Assembly: GCA_942486035.1 (NCBI GenBank)
Contig: CALNXK010000166.1
Coordinates: 786,001 to 850,000, forward strand
Direction of reading: 5' to 3'
Length of the DNA: 64,000 nucleotides
From: Porites lobata
Taxonomy: Eukaryota > Cnidaria > Anthozoa > Scleractinia > Poritidae
In this document: in pieces, positions 9,934 to 21,629 of the stretch
Layout: each line of letters starts with the position of its first letter
Numbering within the stretch: the first letter of the stretch is position 1
The notes under the pieces: model-generated
Seen by the model: only the letters and a program-made list of their open reading frames with translations
Database searches by the model: none
What the model was told of the DNA's origin: nothing
Translations under genes and position numbers: made by a program

Positions 9934-10294
9934 AGTAGTATGCCTTGTCAACATTGGTGACCTTCGAAGCGCCGAAAACGGCGAGTCGGCGTATCAAGTT
10001 TTTACTGTGGAGCCACATGTAGGAATACACTCTCTGCTGGCAAATCTTTCTCTGGTTTGGAAGGAACTCTGCGAGGAAAAGACCCTGACCAAAGAAATTT
10101 TTAAATCTTCTCTATTTGAACGTTTGAGAAAAGCCGTCAACAATGCACATTTTATAGTCGCCGGTGTAAACGAATTCGAGAGCTCGAGCTCTACCTCACA
10201 TCTCCTTGAGGAACAGCAAGGCCGATTATCTGATTCAATGGACGACCTTTTTTACCAAACGGCGAAGGATTCAAGTCTTTTTTCTCTGGCTTAA
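9934..10294 (+). CDS. Unrecognised candidate terminal exon
   Basis: After a pyrimidine-rich stretch ending TTTCAAG the frame stays open for about 120 codons to TAA. It includes CLVNIGDLRSAENGESAYQ, then a helix-rich segment (WKELCEEKTLTKEIF, FERLRKAV) and an acidic Ser-rich tail. Composition is protein-like and unlike the surrounding AT-rich DNA. There is no in-frame ATG before the C-terminal third, so it would be a 3' exon, with earlier exons lost, displaced or beyond the BEL insertion. I do not recognise the family. It may be a remnant of a repeat-encoded protein. Confidence 0.3.
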
Positions 10295-10479
10295 GACGAT
10301 GTAAGCGTCGATGTGCCTCCAAGCACTGTCGAAATCCCGCCAAAATCTTATTCGCTGGCAGGAGCCCAAGACGCTGGATTACTCCGGATATTCTAGCTTC
10401 CACTTCAACATCTTCGCGTTCGCTTGGGCGATCTGTATAATCAGCGTCACAGATACAGTATGGTTTCTATATCAGTCAT

Positions 10480-11500
10480 TTTAGCCTCCTTGAAATGTCA
10501 ACCATAATCCAAAAATTATTATTACAGGTTACCTTTGTATTGTTACTTGTTTTTTACTTAATAGGCCAAATTATAGGGCTACCCTCTCCCTCAGAGCTTA
10601 CAGGCGGCGCGCCCAAGATTCTGAGGTGAAGGTAGTCTCTCCTTTGAAATGTCGGTCATAATCCAAATACTTTTGTAGGTGATTTTTGTAGTGTCATTTG
10701 TTTCTGAAATAGGCCAAATTATGGGGCTACCCTCTCCCTCAGAGCTTACAGGCGGCGCGCCCAAGATTCTGAGGTGATGGTAGTCTGTCTTTTAAAATGT
10801 CGGTCATTTATCCAAATTATTATTGTAGGTCATCTTTGTACTGTCATTTGTTTCGAAATAGGCCAAATTATGGGGCTACCCTCTCCCTCAGAGCTTACAG
10901 GCGGCGCGCCCAAGATTCTGAGGTGATGGTAGTCTGTCTTTTAAAATGTCGGTCATTTATCCAAATTATTATTGTAGGTAATTTTTGTAGTGTCATTTAT
11001 TTTTGAAATAGGCCAAATTAATTATGGAGCTACCCTCTCCCTCAGAGCTTACAGGCGGCGCGCCCAAGATTCTGAGGTGAAGGCAGTCTCTCTTTTGAAA
11101 TGTCGGTCATAATCCAAATACTTTTGTAGGTGATATTTGTAGTGTCATTTGTTTCGAAATAGGCCAAATTATGGGGCTACCCTCTCCCTCAGAGCTTACA
11201 AGCGGCGCGCCCAAGATTCTGAGGTGATGGTAGTCTCTCTTTTGAAATGTCGGTCATTATCCAAATTATTATTGTAGGTCGTCTTTGTACTGTCATTTGT
11301 TTCGAAATAGGCCAAATTATGGGGCTACCCTCTCCCTCAGAGCTTACAGGCGGCGCGCCTAAGATTCTGAGGTGATGGTAATCTCTCTTTTGAAATGTCG
11401 GTCATTATCCAAATTATTATTGTAGGTCATCTTTGTACTTTCATTTGTTTCGAAATAGGCCAAATTATGGGGCTACCCTCTCCCTCAGAGCTTACAGGCG
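10480..11500. repeat. 148-bp tandem satellite, seven units
   Basis: The motif GGCTACCCTCTCCCTCAGAG recurs at 10577, 10725, 10874, 11028 (as AGCTACC...), 11175, 11323 and 11471, giving spacings of 147-154 bp. Each complete unit carries AAATAGGCCAAATTATGGGG before it and the palindrome GGCGCGCC after it; the last unit is truncated after the motif. Units are highly alike, suggesting recent homogenisation. Open frames in it are fortuitous. Confidence 0.92.
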
Positions 11501-12919
11501 GTTTATTCAGCTTATTGCCAGTTGTAGGCAAAGTTCACGCGCACATTATCGCACTCTGGGTTGATTGTGAGGAAACTCTTATGTCAGTCATTGACTAAAC
11601 CCCCCGCGTTAAGCCTTAGTGCGACGGACGTCCCTTAGAAATATAAATTACCCACACTGATCGCCAATTCTACTTGCAAAGTGTTGCGGATTGAGTTGTG
11701 TAATGTATTCTAGAGTGTACATTTAGTACTAACCTCGCAGACAAGGATGCAATGAGACATTTATCTGCGTAGTTAGGCCTACTATCCATTGGGCAAGCAT
11801 CCCTTTTATTTTCTTTCGATAGCCTGTCCATGCACTAACCTTCGGATACAGAAACTACCTGCCTCTCGCTGTACCAAAACTTGATAGTTTTGGCGTTCAA
11901 TATTCTTAACGGGTGCTCACAAAACACCGGGACTGCATCGTGCGCCTTTGGCGCTTTGGTACCCTGCAAGCTTTGGTTCATCGCGTTTTGAAAGATGGAA
12001 ATTTTGATATTCCCGCGTAAAAGAAGACCGATAAAACGTGTCTTTCATTGACTACAGTGAAACGCTCGGAAATGAAGAATGTTTTGAAAGAAACGGGAAA
12101 ACTGATAAAAGTAAATATTTTTTGTGATAAGTGAAATTAATGAGAAATAACCATAAACTAGTTTTGTTGTTTTGTTTTTTAAAAGCGGTTTGTATGGTAC
12201 CAGATTTGTACAATTATTTTCAATCAAACCTGGATCGGGTTTTGTTAACTATGACAGAATGTAATTAAAAAGCATTATGTTGACAGCTACAAGGCACATG
12301 CTTGTCTTATTAAAGCTGCGAGTATCCCGCCATGTTTAAACAAAGGGCCTCTAACCAAGCCGGCATTCTAATCCGCCACAAATATGTGAAGCACGCGTCT
12401 TTCAAAGTCGCCTAGTACTTTTAAAAAATCGGGGCTCTGGCCTGTTATGCGGGGGAGTGAGTTGGAGTGAGTGAGTGAGTGATGCGAGTTATAAATTGCA
12501 AAGTTACAAAAATCGTGCAATTTATAAATCGAAAAGTTAAATATCTGTGATTAATTGACATATCGCAAATGTCTAGAAAGCCTTATTTACAAATCGCAAG
12601 ACATCTCTCATGCTATTTGTTAAATAACCTGAGCAGATATAAGCCTGGGCCACTTTCCTCATTAACATGTCATAAGTATTAAATGAAAGATTCGGAAATC
12701 CAAGGAGAAATCGAAAATAGCCTGCGAAAACATCTGTACAAAGGAGGACAAACGGATGTTTCCCAAGGCTAAATCGAAAACGGAATTTCCCTAATTATAA
12801 TTCAGAAAGCCACGCAATAGCGACGTAATCAAACACATTCATGAGTAGGAATAACCTATATTTGGCGAGATCATTCGATAGAAACGGGTGTAACGTTTGT
12901 TTAGCTTTTGTTTGGCAAT
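11501..12919. other. Non-coding stretch
   Basis: No exon or RNA gene recognised. A segment near 12433-12600 contains AAATCGGGGCTCTGGCCT, a short GTGAGT run and TTATAAATTGCAAAG. These are inverted relative to similar sequence at 2560-2700. Confidence 0.5.
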
Positions 12920-12991
12920 ATGGTGTCAGTATTCTCCACAGCCATCAAAATGGTCATTTTAATCTTTATTCTCAGAATTGAAGCCCAGGTG
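12920..12991 (+). CDS. Signal-peptide first exon, VILIFIL type
   Basis: An ATG opens 24 codons, including an inner MVILIFILRIEAQV after a second Met, and ends at a GTAAGT donor in phase 0. The hydrophobic core matches the MIILILILGIEAKT exon at 43021. Phase 0 fits the CRD exon at 19594, so it is an alternative first exon for TNFR-1 or the remnant of another receptor copy. Transcript evidence would be needed to decide. Confidence 0.6.
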
Positions 12992-14073
12992 GTAAGTTTA
13001 TGTGCTTAACATTATTTTTCATGCATAATCTATACCGTTGACGCATATATTCGGGTATCCTTTTGTCTCGACCGCACGTCATAGTACGTGTTATTTTTCG
13101 GTAAGCGGCAACCCCAGAAAGAACTGTAATGCGGACTTTTTCTTAGCCTGGGAGCAGGCTTATTCTGCGCTTTTATTTTTATATGGTCTTCAAATAAGAA
13201 GAAGTACAAGGAAACTGACTCAAACACAACGTTCCGATTTAGGGATTACCTAAGACGGAATTTTATTCAATTGCCATGCGCGTTTACACGCTTAACGGAA
13301 CTTATTATCATTAAGACATTCATAAATATTTGGCATTTGTTTCAACCTTTCATTGTATGAAGAAATATCCTGCCATTGATACGGAAAGTAGAATAGGTTT
13401 GCAGTTTCACAAAAAGATATCTATATGTTGTGTATCTATACTTGGGGCTTTCAAATCAGTTGAAAAAAAAAAGTCTCTCATAATGACATGACAAGTTATT
13501 GTCACCAACACATAGTATGCAATTATGGTGGGGGGAGAACCTCAAGTTCCACTCTCCTCTTTCTTGACAGCAGCTGCTTATTTATTTTGTTTTGTGTTTG
13601 TTTCTTTTCCTTTTCATCTGTACAAAAAGTTTGAAGAACTTTCACCGATCTACATCTTCTGTTACGGACATAAAAATGCGGGTCTCGAGTCGGCTTTTGT
13701 CCGTAAGCTACAGTATTGTTCTTTATCTTCCTTTTTTTCTCTCTCTTCTTTATTTCATTGGGTGCAAAAGAGCAGGGAAAAGCGAGTAGTGTTTTATCTT
13801 TACAACTGCCATCAATCACGGCTCTTTGACGGTGGCACACGAATAATTATATGGTGGTCGTGGGTTCATTCGACTGGGCAGCAGGTTAAACTGCTTACAC
13901 GTCATCGCAAAGGGTAGTGTACTGTCCGTGATATTAGAGACTTCTAGATGCGTTTGCAAAAACAACTAAAACTATTTCTGAGCTATTTTCTGCAAGTTTC
14001 TATCGTGAGAGGATCCGTTGTTACTTCATGGCTTTCTGCTCGGAAAATGTTTTTTTCAATAACAAGAGCTAAA

Positions 14074-14934
14074 CTAGAAATACGTATCTCGCAATAACCG
14101 TCGCGAAACTCGGTTTGGTAACGGCACTCAAGTTAAGCCCTGTCGGTCGGGGTTAAGAACTGGATGGGTAACCAACCGCGAATATCGTCGTAAAGGTCCA
14201 TACGTTGTTCTCTGTTTTCTTCTCCTTCTTTAATGCCTATTGTGTGGTATTATTGTCAACAGTGTATTGAGAAGCAGATTTAGCATTATTTCGGCGTCCG
14301 GATTTAGAAAAAGGCAAAAACAAAGAAGAAATATGGCAGTGCAGTTCGCCTGAAAATTATTATACTTCGGGCCGTAATACCGTACTGAAGCTTTGCAGAC
14401 GTTGATCTATATATCGGCGGGGAAACCGGCAAACTAAGAAGTCGGGGTTTTGCACACTGTAAAACGATCATAATGCCTCTGATTCCAATCTCCTGTTCCT
14501 CTGTCTCTTGCTGGTGGCGTTGCCTTCGCTGTGCTGTGCGATGTTCTCTGTGCTCCGCGGTTTCTTGTTTACGTCTTCTCCTTCGTTGTTCACGCTAAAT
14601 TTGAAGTCGTCGTTCTCGTTCCAGAGGAGTTTCGGTGGAAAATTTGCATGGGAAATTGTTCGTTTATTCACCGATAGTAAACTTTGTTTCACAGACGATG
14701 AATAAACACATCAAAACCTTGGTCATCGTCGGCAAAGTCTATGTTGCCTGGAAACGCAAAATGCTCCATGACGTCATTGGCGGACACCAAGAATATATAT
14801 TCATGAAAAGATTTATGGCGCATCGAATTTTGCAGCTGGCTAAGACCACGCGCGGTTAGCAGACTACTCGCGCTTCGCGCGCGACGAGATTATAAAGTCG
14901 CTACGCTCGGCGCTCCGCGCAGAGTTTCGCTCGG
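14074..14934 (+). mobile_element. 5S-rRNA-derived repeat element, copy 1
   Basis: The 861-bp unit begins CTAGAAATACGTATCTCGC and ends GCTACGCTCGG plus a short extra repeat. It is almost identical to 15940-16771. The homologous upstream block of TNFR-2 lacks it (AAGAGCTAAAAAAAGATATG at 46530), which gives an empty site and places the insertion in an A-rich target. The 5' part (14129-14189) resembles the promoter half of 5S rRNA. The body encodes nothing I recognise; its short open frames on both strands are not conserved in length. Confidence 0.7.
14129..14189 (+). ncRNA. 5S rRNA-like pol III promoter region within repeat
   Basis: AGTTAAGCCCTGTCGG (box A and intermediate element) followed by GGTTAAGAACTGGATGGG (box C) parallels metazoan 5S rRNA, which reads AAGTTAAGCAACGTCGGG and GTACTTGGATGGGAGAC. 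It is a derivative, not a functional 5S gene: the 5' half of 5S is not recognisable. Confidence 0.55.
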
Positions 14935-15162
14935 AAAAAAGATATGCCAAGTCGGCAAAACAAAAACTGGAGCACTTGAAAACGTCAATCATGTCACCAC
15001 CAATTCAATTCTAGAAGAATGCAGAACTTTTAAGAAGTTAGCCTTTTTGCGCAGGCTCTACCAGCGAGAGCTTAAAATCAAAACTGTCCGTCACACTCGG
15101 TCACCTGCCAGTCGATAGGAACTGCCGATAGCTTCTTCTGTCATTTTAAAACACTTCGAAAA

Positions 15163-15216
15163 ATGTTACTGTTAACCGTGTGTCTACTCGTCCAATCAGT
15201 AATGTTGGGCTTAAAG
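15163..15216 (+). CDS. Signal-peptide first exon, MLLL type (TNFR-1)
   Basis: MLLLTVCLLVQSVMLGLK ends at AAG|GTAAGT, phase 0, and is the closest leader exon upstream of the TNFR-1 CRD exon. The homologous block near TNFR-2 has lost this exon by a deletion of about 550 bp just after the ATG (46773). Confidence 0.65.
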
Positions 15217-18200
15217 GTAAGTGTTACACAATGCAAGGAATGGGCAAACTTAGAGCTTAGAGGAATTGCTCTCACAGAAGTTAAAAGTCAGTAAATTTTA
15301 AAGTCTTTAACACGTAATAATATGTTTTAATCGCGAGATTGAAACATGTTATAACGTGGTTTAAGGCTTTTTAGCGCCCCATCCGGCGATCGCGACCCCA
15401 CCTCACGCAACACGTGGAAATTAGAGATGAGACCTTACCCAGTGATTCCCAACTTCTTATCGTTGCTTCCTTGGAAGAAGATAAAATAAGAAAATTAGTG
15501 GGTCTCTAATTACCTGAATGGTAATATTTTCCTATAAGGCGTCAATAAACGCTGAAGTAAGTGAACGTTTTTCTGAAGTATTACCTATAAACTTGGTATC
15601 TACTCTTAACAGAAGCATGCTATTACGGCACGCGTTAAAGTACGGGGATTGGAAATCAATGAACGCGGAAGCCTGGTAAAGTTTTAAATGATTTAATTTG
15701 AAGTTTGTAACTCTCTAAATTAATATTATGATATAATGAAACTCAATTGATAGTTTATGACTCGAGAGGCGGCATATTTTTGCTGAAGAAATCGCACTCC
15801 TTTAGGTGGAAAAGAACGATACACCCAACTTGACCAAAAGACATCACGAACCGTAACCATTGAGCGTCAAAATCAAGATTTATTGGCCAACTTCTCTCGG
15901 GCAAACAAAATAAATGTTCTACTTCACTGAACGCCAAAACTAGAAATACGTATCTCGCAATAACCGTCGCGAAACTCGGTTTGGTAACGGCACTCAAATT
16001 AAGCCCTGTCGGTCGGGGTTACTGGATGGGTGACCAACCGCGAATATCGTCGTAAAGGTCCATACGTTGTTCTTTGTTTTCTTCTCCTTCTTTAATGCCT
16101 ATTGTGTGGTATTATTGTCAACAGTGTATTGAGAAGCAGATTTAGCATTATTTCGGCGTCCGGATTTAGAAAAAGGCAAAAACAAAGAAGAAATATGGCA
16201 GTGCAGTTCGCCTGAAAATTATTATACTTCGGGCCGTAATACTGAACTGAAGCTTTGCAGACGTTGATCTATATATCGGCGGGGAAACCGGCAAACTAAG
16301 AAGTCGGGGTTTTACACACTGTAAAACGATCATAATGCCTCTGATTCCAATCTCCTGTTCCTCTGTCTCTTGTTGGTGGCGTTGCCTTCGCTGTGCTGGG
16401 CGATGTTCTCTCTGCTCCGCGGTTTCTTGTTTACGTCTTCTCCTTCGTTGTTCACGCTAAATTTGAAGTCGGCGTTCTCGTTCCAGAGGAGTTTCGGTGG
16501 AAAATTTGCATGGGAAATTGTTCGTGATTCACCGATAGTAAACTTTGTTTCACAGACGATGAATAAACACATCAAAACCTTGGTCATCGTCGGCACAGTC
16601 TATGTTGCCTGGAAACGCAAAATGCTCCATGACGTCATTGGCGGACACCAAGAATATATATTCATGAAAAGATTTATGGCGCATCGAATTTTGCAGCTGG
16701 CTAAGACCACGCGCGGTTAGCAGACTACTCGCGCTTCGCGCGCGACGAGATTATAAAGTCGCTACGCTCGGAATAAAAAAATAAAATCCCGCTCCTCCTA
16801 TTATCACGTGAATATTGCATGGTCAGCTCATTTTTTTAAATCTGTTTGAATGATTGCATTAAAGAAACCCCGTAGGGCCAGTTGCGTTGGGGTACAGGTA
16901 TGTGAGGAATTCGTATTTCCACAGTTTTTTTTTTCCTGAGGGTACATGCTGAATCATATTGAAAGCTGCCGTAATGTTTTATGATAGAGGAAAGTGAATA
17001 TCGCGCCGCGCTAGCCTGAAATTCATCCGATTTCTTCGAGTCGTTTTCTCCTCTCAACAACTGAGGGAGTAATAACGACTCGAAGTAATCGGATGAAATT
17101 CAGGCTAGCGCCGCGCTACAATATCATAAAGCTATTAAGAAAGAATACAACAAATGGGTTTTAACAATAAACTTATCTCGAGAATAGATAAATTAAAAAT
17201 GTTTTATTTTAATGCTTCGCTGTTTATAAAAATAAACCCTTATCACTGGAGTATAGACCTTGTCACGGTTTTCGACGCCATCTTGACGAGTAGGCAAACG
17301 CGTGAGAAATTACAGTGATTGTATGAGAATCTAATGTCGAATAATTTCCGTAAAACGGCTGTTCTGAAAAAAATATGATTTGTAAACTAAAGCTTCACTG
17401 CTAAGGATTCTCCTGAAAACATTTTAGGGCGTTACATGCACTAGAAGACCTAGAACCACTTTTTTAAATTTTCTATACATTTGTCTCTAAGAAAGTCCCG
17501 GGAAAATTACAGACAAATATATGGAAAATGTAAAGCAAGCCTCTGGAGAAATTCAAGCACAGGTACGCCCCCCAAATTTTCTAGGACAATCCTTTGCTTT
17601 GTAGCTTTGGTTTACAATTGATATTTTTTTCAGAACAGCCGTTTTACGGAAATTATTCGACATTAGATTCTTATACAATCACTGTAATTTCTCATGCGTT
17701 TGCCTACTCGTCAAGATGGCGTCAAAAACCGTGACAAGGTCTATTAAAGAGCAATATGCCGATGAACGCTCAGTACAATCACGTGTTTGTGAAAACAAGG
17801 AAATTTAAGCAGTTGAAATGACGATGATGATATCGCTTCAATCAGCTCTTATATCATTTATGCACGCTACCAAACAGGTCAAGTAGAGTCGAGGTCAATA
17901 CCACACAAACCGCAATCGTCGTTATACGTCCGTAACGAAGAAATATATTGCATGTGCTTCAAAATATAGCGTATTTTTCTTCACTCATTGCTCGTAATCA
18001 ATACATCTGTTTTAGTTTTTACTCCTCTAGAGGCTAGGGGGATAATTCAGTCTTGCGAAAAACCACTAAGCCTCTGCTGAAGGCAGAAAACTCAGTAACC
18101 ATGAACACAATTCAAGCCTATTTGTACTACCATAAATTTCGGATAGGTGTATGCCGCCCAAGGTCTTAATAATATAACATACAGGTGCTAGGAGCAATTA

Positions 18201-21200
18201 ACAAAGTCTAAATGCTCTTACAATGCAAGTAATCATTAATAAATATAAAAATAAAAATATCATAATGATCGAGTACAACTTGTCCTGATCCCGCATTTCT
18301 GCTCTTTTTCACGAAAATCCCGCATCCCGCACTTTTTTTCATCACTTTCCCGAATCCCGTTTTTGTTTCCATTAGGTAAAAAAGACCAATTTCTGCAAAA
18401 GCCAAAAATATTAATTAACCCGTAGATTGGCCCTTTTGATTCGTTTGATATTTTGACACAGCTTTTCATACCCCCGTCAGATGACGAAGCGGTTGATTCA
18501 CATTTGCCGATTTCTCATTTTACGATTTACCGAATTCCTGATAGACAGGGGGAAAAAAAACAGTCTCACGTCCCGTGCCAAAATTTTGGTGAATCCGGCT
18601 TCCTGGGTAGCAGTCAGATCTCGTTTTCTCTCAATATGATTTGCGTTTTCCCGAATCCCTCAACATATTTTGGCCAAATCCCGGATCAGAAAACAGATCA
18701 ACTGAATGAATACAATGCAAAAATACATGAATGAATGTGTCCAGGGGCCAGTTTACTAAAATTTTTACAAGAGTGTAATTTACAAGTGTACCTATTATAA
18801 ATTTTGGAATTTTTCAAAAACTCCTCAATAACTCATAAAGAAAAAACAAAAGAAATTAATGCGGTTTAATAAGTGTCTTTATATGGGATGAAGACATGGC
18901 GAAATTTTACGTCCAATTTTTTAGAGCAAAATAACCCTAAATCGAAATATTAGTGCAAGAATGAGTTGATCTATATCAGAGATTATGAAGCCGTTCGTCT
19001 CGAGTTTTTAAACCTGATAATACACTCCTGCAACGTTTTTAAACAGTACGAAAACAATAGCCACACTTGTAAAATGCACTTGTAAAAGTCTTATCAAACT
19101 GGCCCCAGGGGTCAGAAAGCCAGTGGCTCGTCCCTACATATAAGACACAACGATAATGTATCGGAGGACTAGGCAAAGTCGGCTACCGCCCCTTGCTCAA
19201 TGACGCGATCAGTTGACGGAACTGGGCTTGATTAAAGTCACGGCCACCATAATCTAAAAGGCCCATTAGTAAATAAAATTTCCCTGCCTTTTTGGGGGTT
19301 CACTTTGAACACAGCTGGTTACACTTGCAAAAAGTCAACATAACGGTTAGGCTCGATTACCACTGTTCGGGAAGTAAGCCCGCGCTCTTCCCCCCCAAAA
19401 AACGGCCGTCTGTTCTTTTGGAGGACCGAGAGAGCGGCAAAAATCAAGCCTACATAACGGTAGGCCATGTTAGAGAGAACAAAAAAATTATTCATTTTCT
19501 CTTTAAAGGTCTTCTTGGTAGGTGAATTGGCCCATACAAACTGAATCAAATCTTACTTTGTCCAATTTCGTTTCGCATTCTTTTCTTTTCCAGTTGGCTA
19601 CTACGTCAACTAGCTGTCCGTCCGCCGATCAGTATTGGAATGGTACGTCATGTACCTCTTGCACCAAGTGTGGGCCAGGGTACGGAGTGAAAACCAAATG
19701 TAGCGAAAAGGAAGACACAGAGTGTCAAGAATGTTGGCCTGGGTACGATTGGTCGAATAACACGAGCATGGAACCGTGTATTTAGTAAGTTAAGTTGCAC
19801 GCAGTACCTGCGATTTTGGTTTATTTTCGAAAAATAAGAGTTAATAAAATTAATAGACCTCTTTATCTTTTATGTTTTAAGGTGGCTCGATATAGTTTTT
19901 CAAGGTCAATACCTCCCAAGTTTGAGCGTAAACTACGTCGCCATAAACAAATATTTGGAAAAATTGACACCACAGTTGTATTAAATAAAGATGAAAATTT
20001 GTTATGATCAGGGTTACAATGACATCGGAGTTGTCATAGCAACGAAATGACGCCATTACCTATTTTACTTGCAGCAGTATTTCTCGGCACTGGGAACTGT
20101 TCTTCCAAAATCGTTTACTGTAGCTTTTACCTACGATAGCTGCCTCGATGTTCGTGAAGTTTAAGCGAAATCTGTAGGAGCGTTATCGAGATATTTTGGG
20201 ATGAAGTTTTTCTGGTTAGAAATACGGTAAAAAAATTGACAATCTTGATATTCGACTGTTATCTGTACTAAACGAAGCGCTTTTGACATGCAATTTCACC
20301 TCATAGTAGTTTCAATCTTTTTAAAAACGTGTGTGAAAGATCTTGGAGATACCTCCAGCCGACTGCTAGAAAGAAGGATTTGATTAGTATGTATCAAGGC
20401 ACTCTTGTTAGCGGTAATGTAAACATTGCGGTCTACTTTAACAAATTAGCGAATAATTTTTAAACCGCTCGATAAATTTTTTAGAAAATTTAAGAATCTT
20501 GAGATTAACACTCCTTTTATACGACCTCTTAGTTTCAAGATTATTGATATATTGTAAGGCAGTAAAATAAGGGCTTGAATTCGCTAACATTTTGTCAGAA
20601 ATTTTGTGTTTACAAGTGAGAGCCTCTCATTATTCAGGGGCATTGTCTCCAAGTTTCATATTTTAGTGCATAACAATAGCTTGCAGTTTTGCATATTTTA
20701 AATACATTGTTAGTTACTGCTGTTCACGTGAAAATGAAACTTTGAGACAATACCCCTGAATAATAAAAGACTCTCACTTGTAAAGACAAAATTTCTGACA
20801 AAATATTAGCGAATTGTAGCCCTTATTTTACTATCTTACAACATATCAATAATCTTGAAACTAAGAGGTCAAATAAAAGGACAGTTTACCTCAACACTCT
20901 TAAATTTTTTGGAAAATTTATCGAGCGGTTTAAAAATTATTCGCTAATTTGTTAAAGTAGACCGAAATGTTTACATTACCGCTAACAAGAGTGCCTTGAT
21001 ACATACTAATCAAATCCTCCTTTCTAGCAATCGGCTGGAGGTATCTCCATGATCTTTCACACACGTTTTCAAAAAGACTGAAACTACTATGAGGTGAAAT
21101 TGCATGTCAAAAGCGCTTCGTTTAGTACAGATAACAGTCGCATATCAAGATTGTCAATTTTTTACCGTATTTCTAACCAGAAAAACTTCATCCCAAAATA

Positions 21201-21598
21201 TCTCGATAACGCTCTTACAGATTTCGCTTAAACTTCACGAACATCGAGGCAGCTATCGTAGGTAAAAGCTACAGTTAACGATTTTGGAAGAACAGTTCCC
21301 AGTGCCGAGAAATACTGCTTCAAGTAAAATAGGCAATGGCGTCATTTCGTTGCTATGACAACTCCGATGTCATTGTAACCCTGATCATAACAAATTTTCA
21401 TCTTTATCTAATACAACTGTGGTGTTAATTTTTCCAAATATTTGTTTATGGCGACGTAGTTTACGCTCAAAGTTGGGAGGTATTGACCCTGAAAAACTGT
21501 ATCGAGCCACCTTAAAGGCCTTAGGGGAATTCCCTCTTTGACTTTTCACAAATCAATGAATGAAATAGTCTTCTAGATTATCATCACATGACCTACAC

Positions 21599-21629
<31 letters not shown>

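Larger units (their letters stand above)
13130..18260. repeat. Paralogous upstream block (partner 45945-50430)
   Basis: Stretches of this block (13130-13290, 13340-14070, 14935-15160, 15720-15935, 16870-17250, 17745-18260) match pieces of 45945-50430 in the same order, with one inverted part (17745-17860 against 47785-47900). The gaps are explained by later insertions and deletions, including the two 5S-derived elements and a MITE present only here. This shows that the upstream regions of the two receptor genes share ancestry. Confidence 0.75.

Noticed and set aside
10480..11500. CRISPR-like or coding repeat array.
   Set aside because: Units are 148 bp and homogeneous without unique spacers, in a eukaryotic genome; it is a simple tandem satellite.
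16370..16720. 116-codon plus-strand frame (and an 88-codon minus-strand frame) inside the 5S-derived element.
   Set aside because: The near-identical copy at 14508 breaks the frame with a small indel, so length is not conserved. No domain is recognisable.
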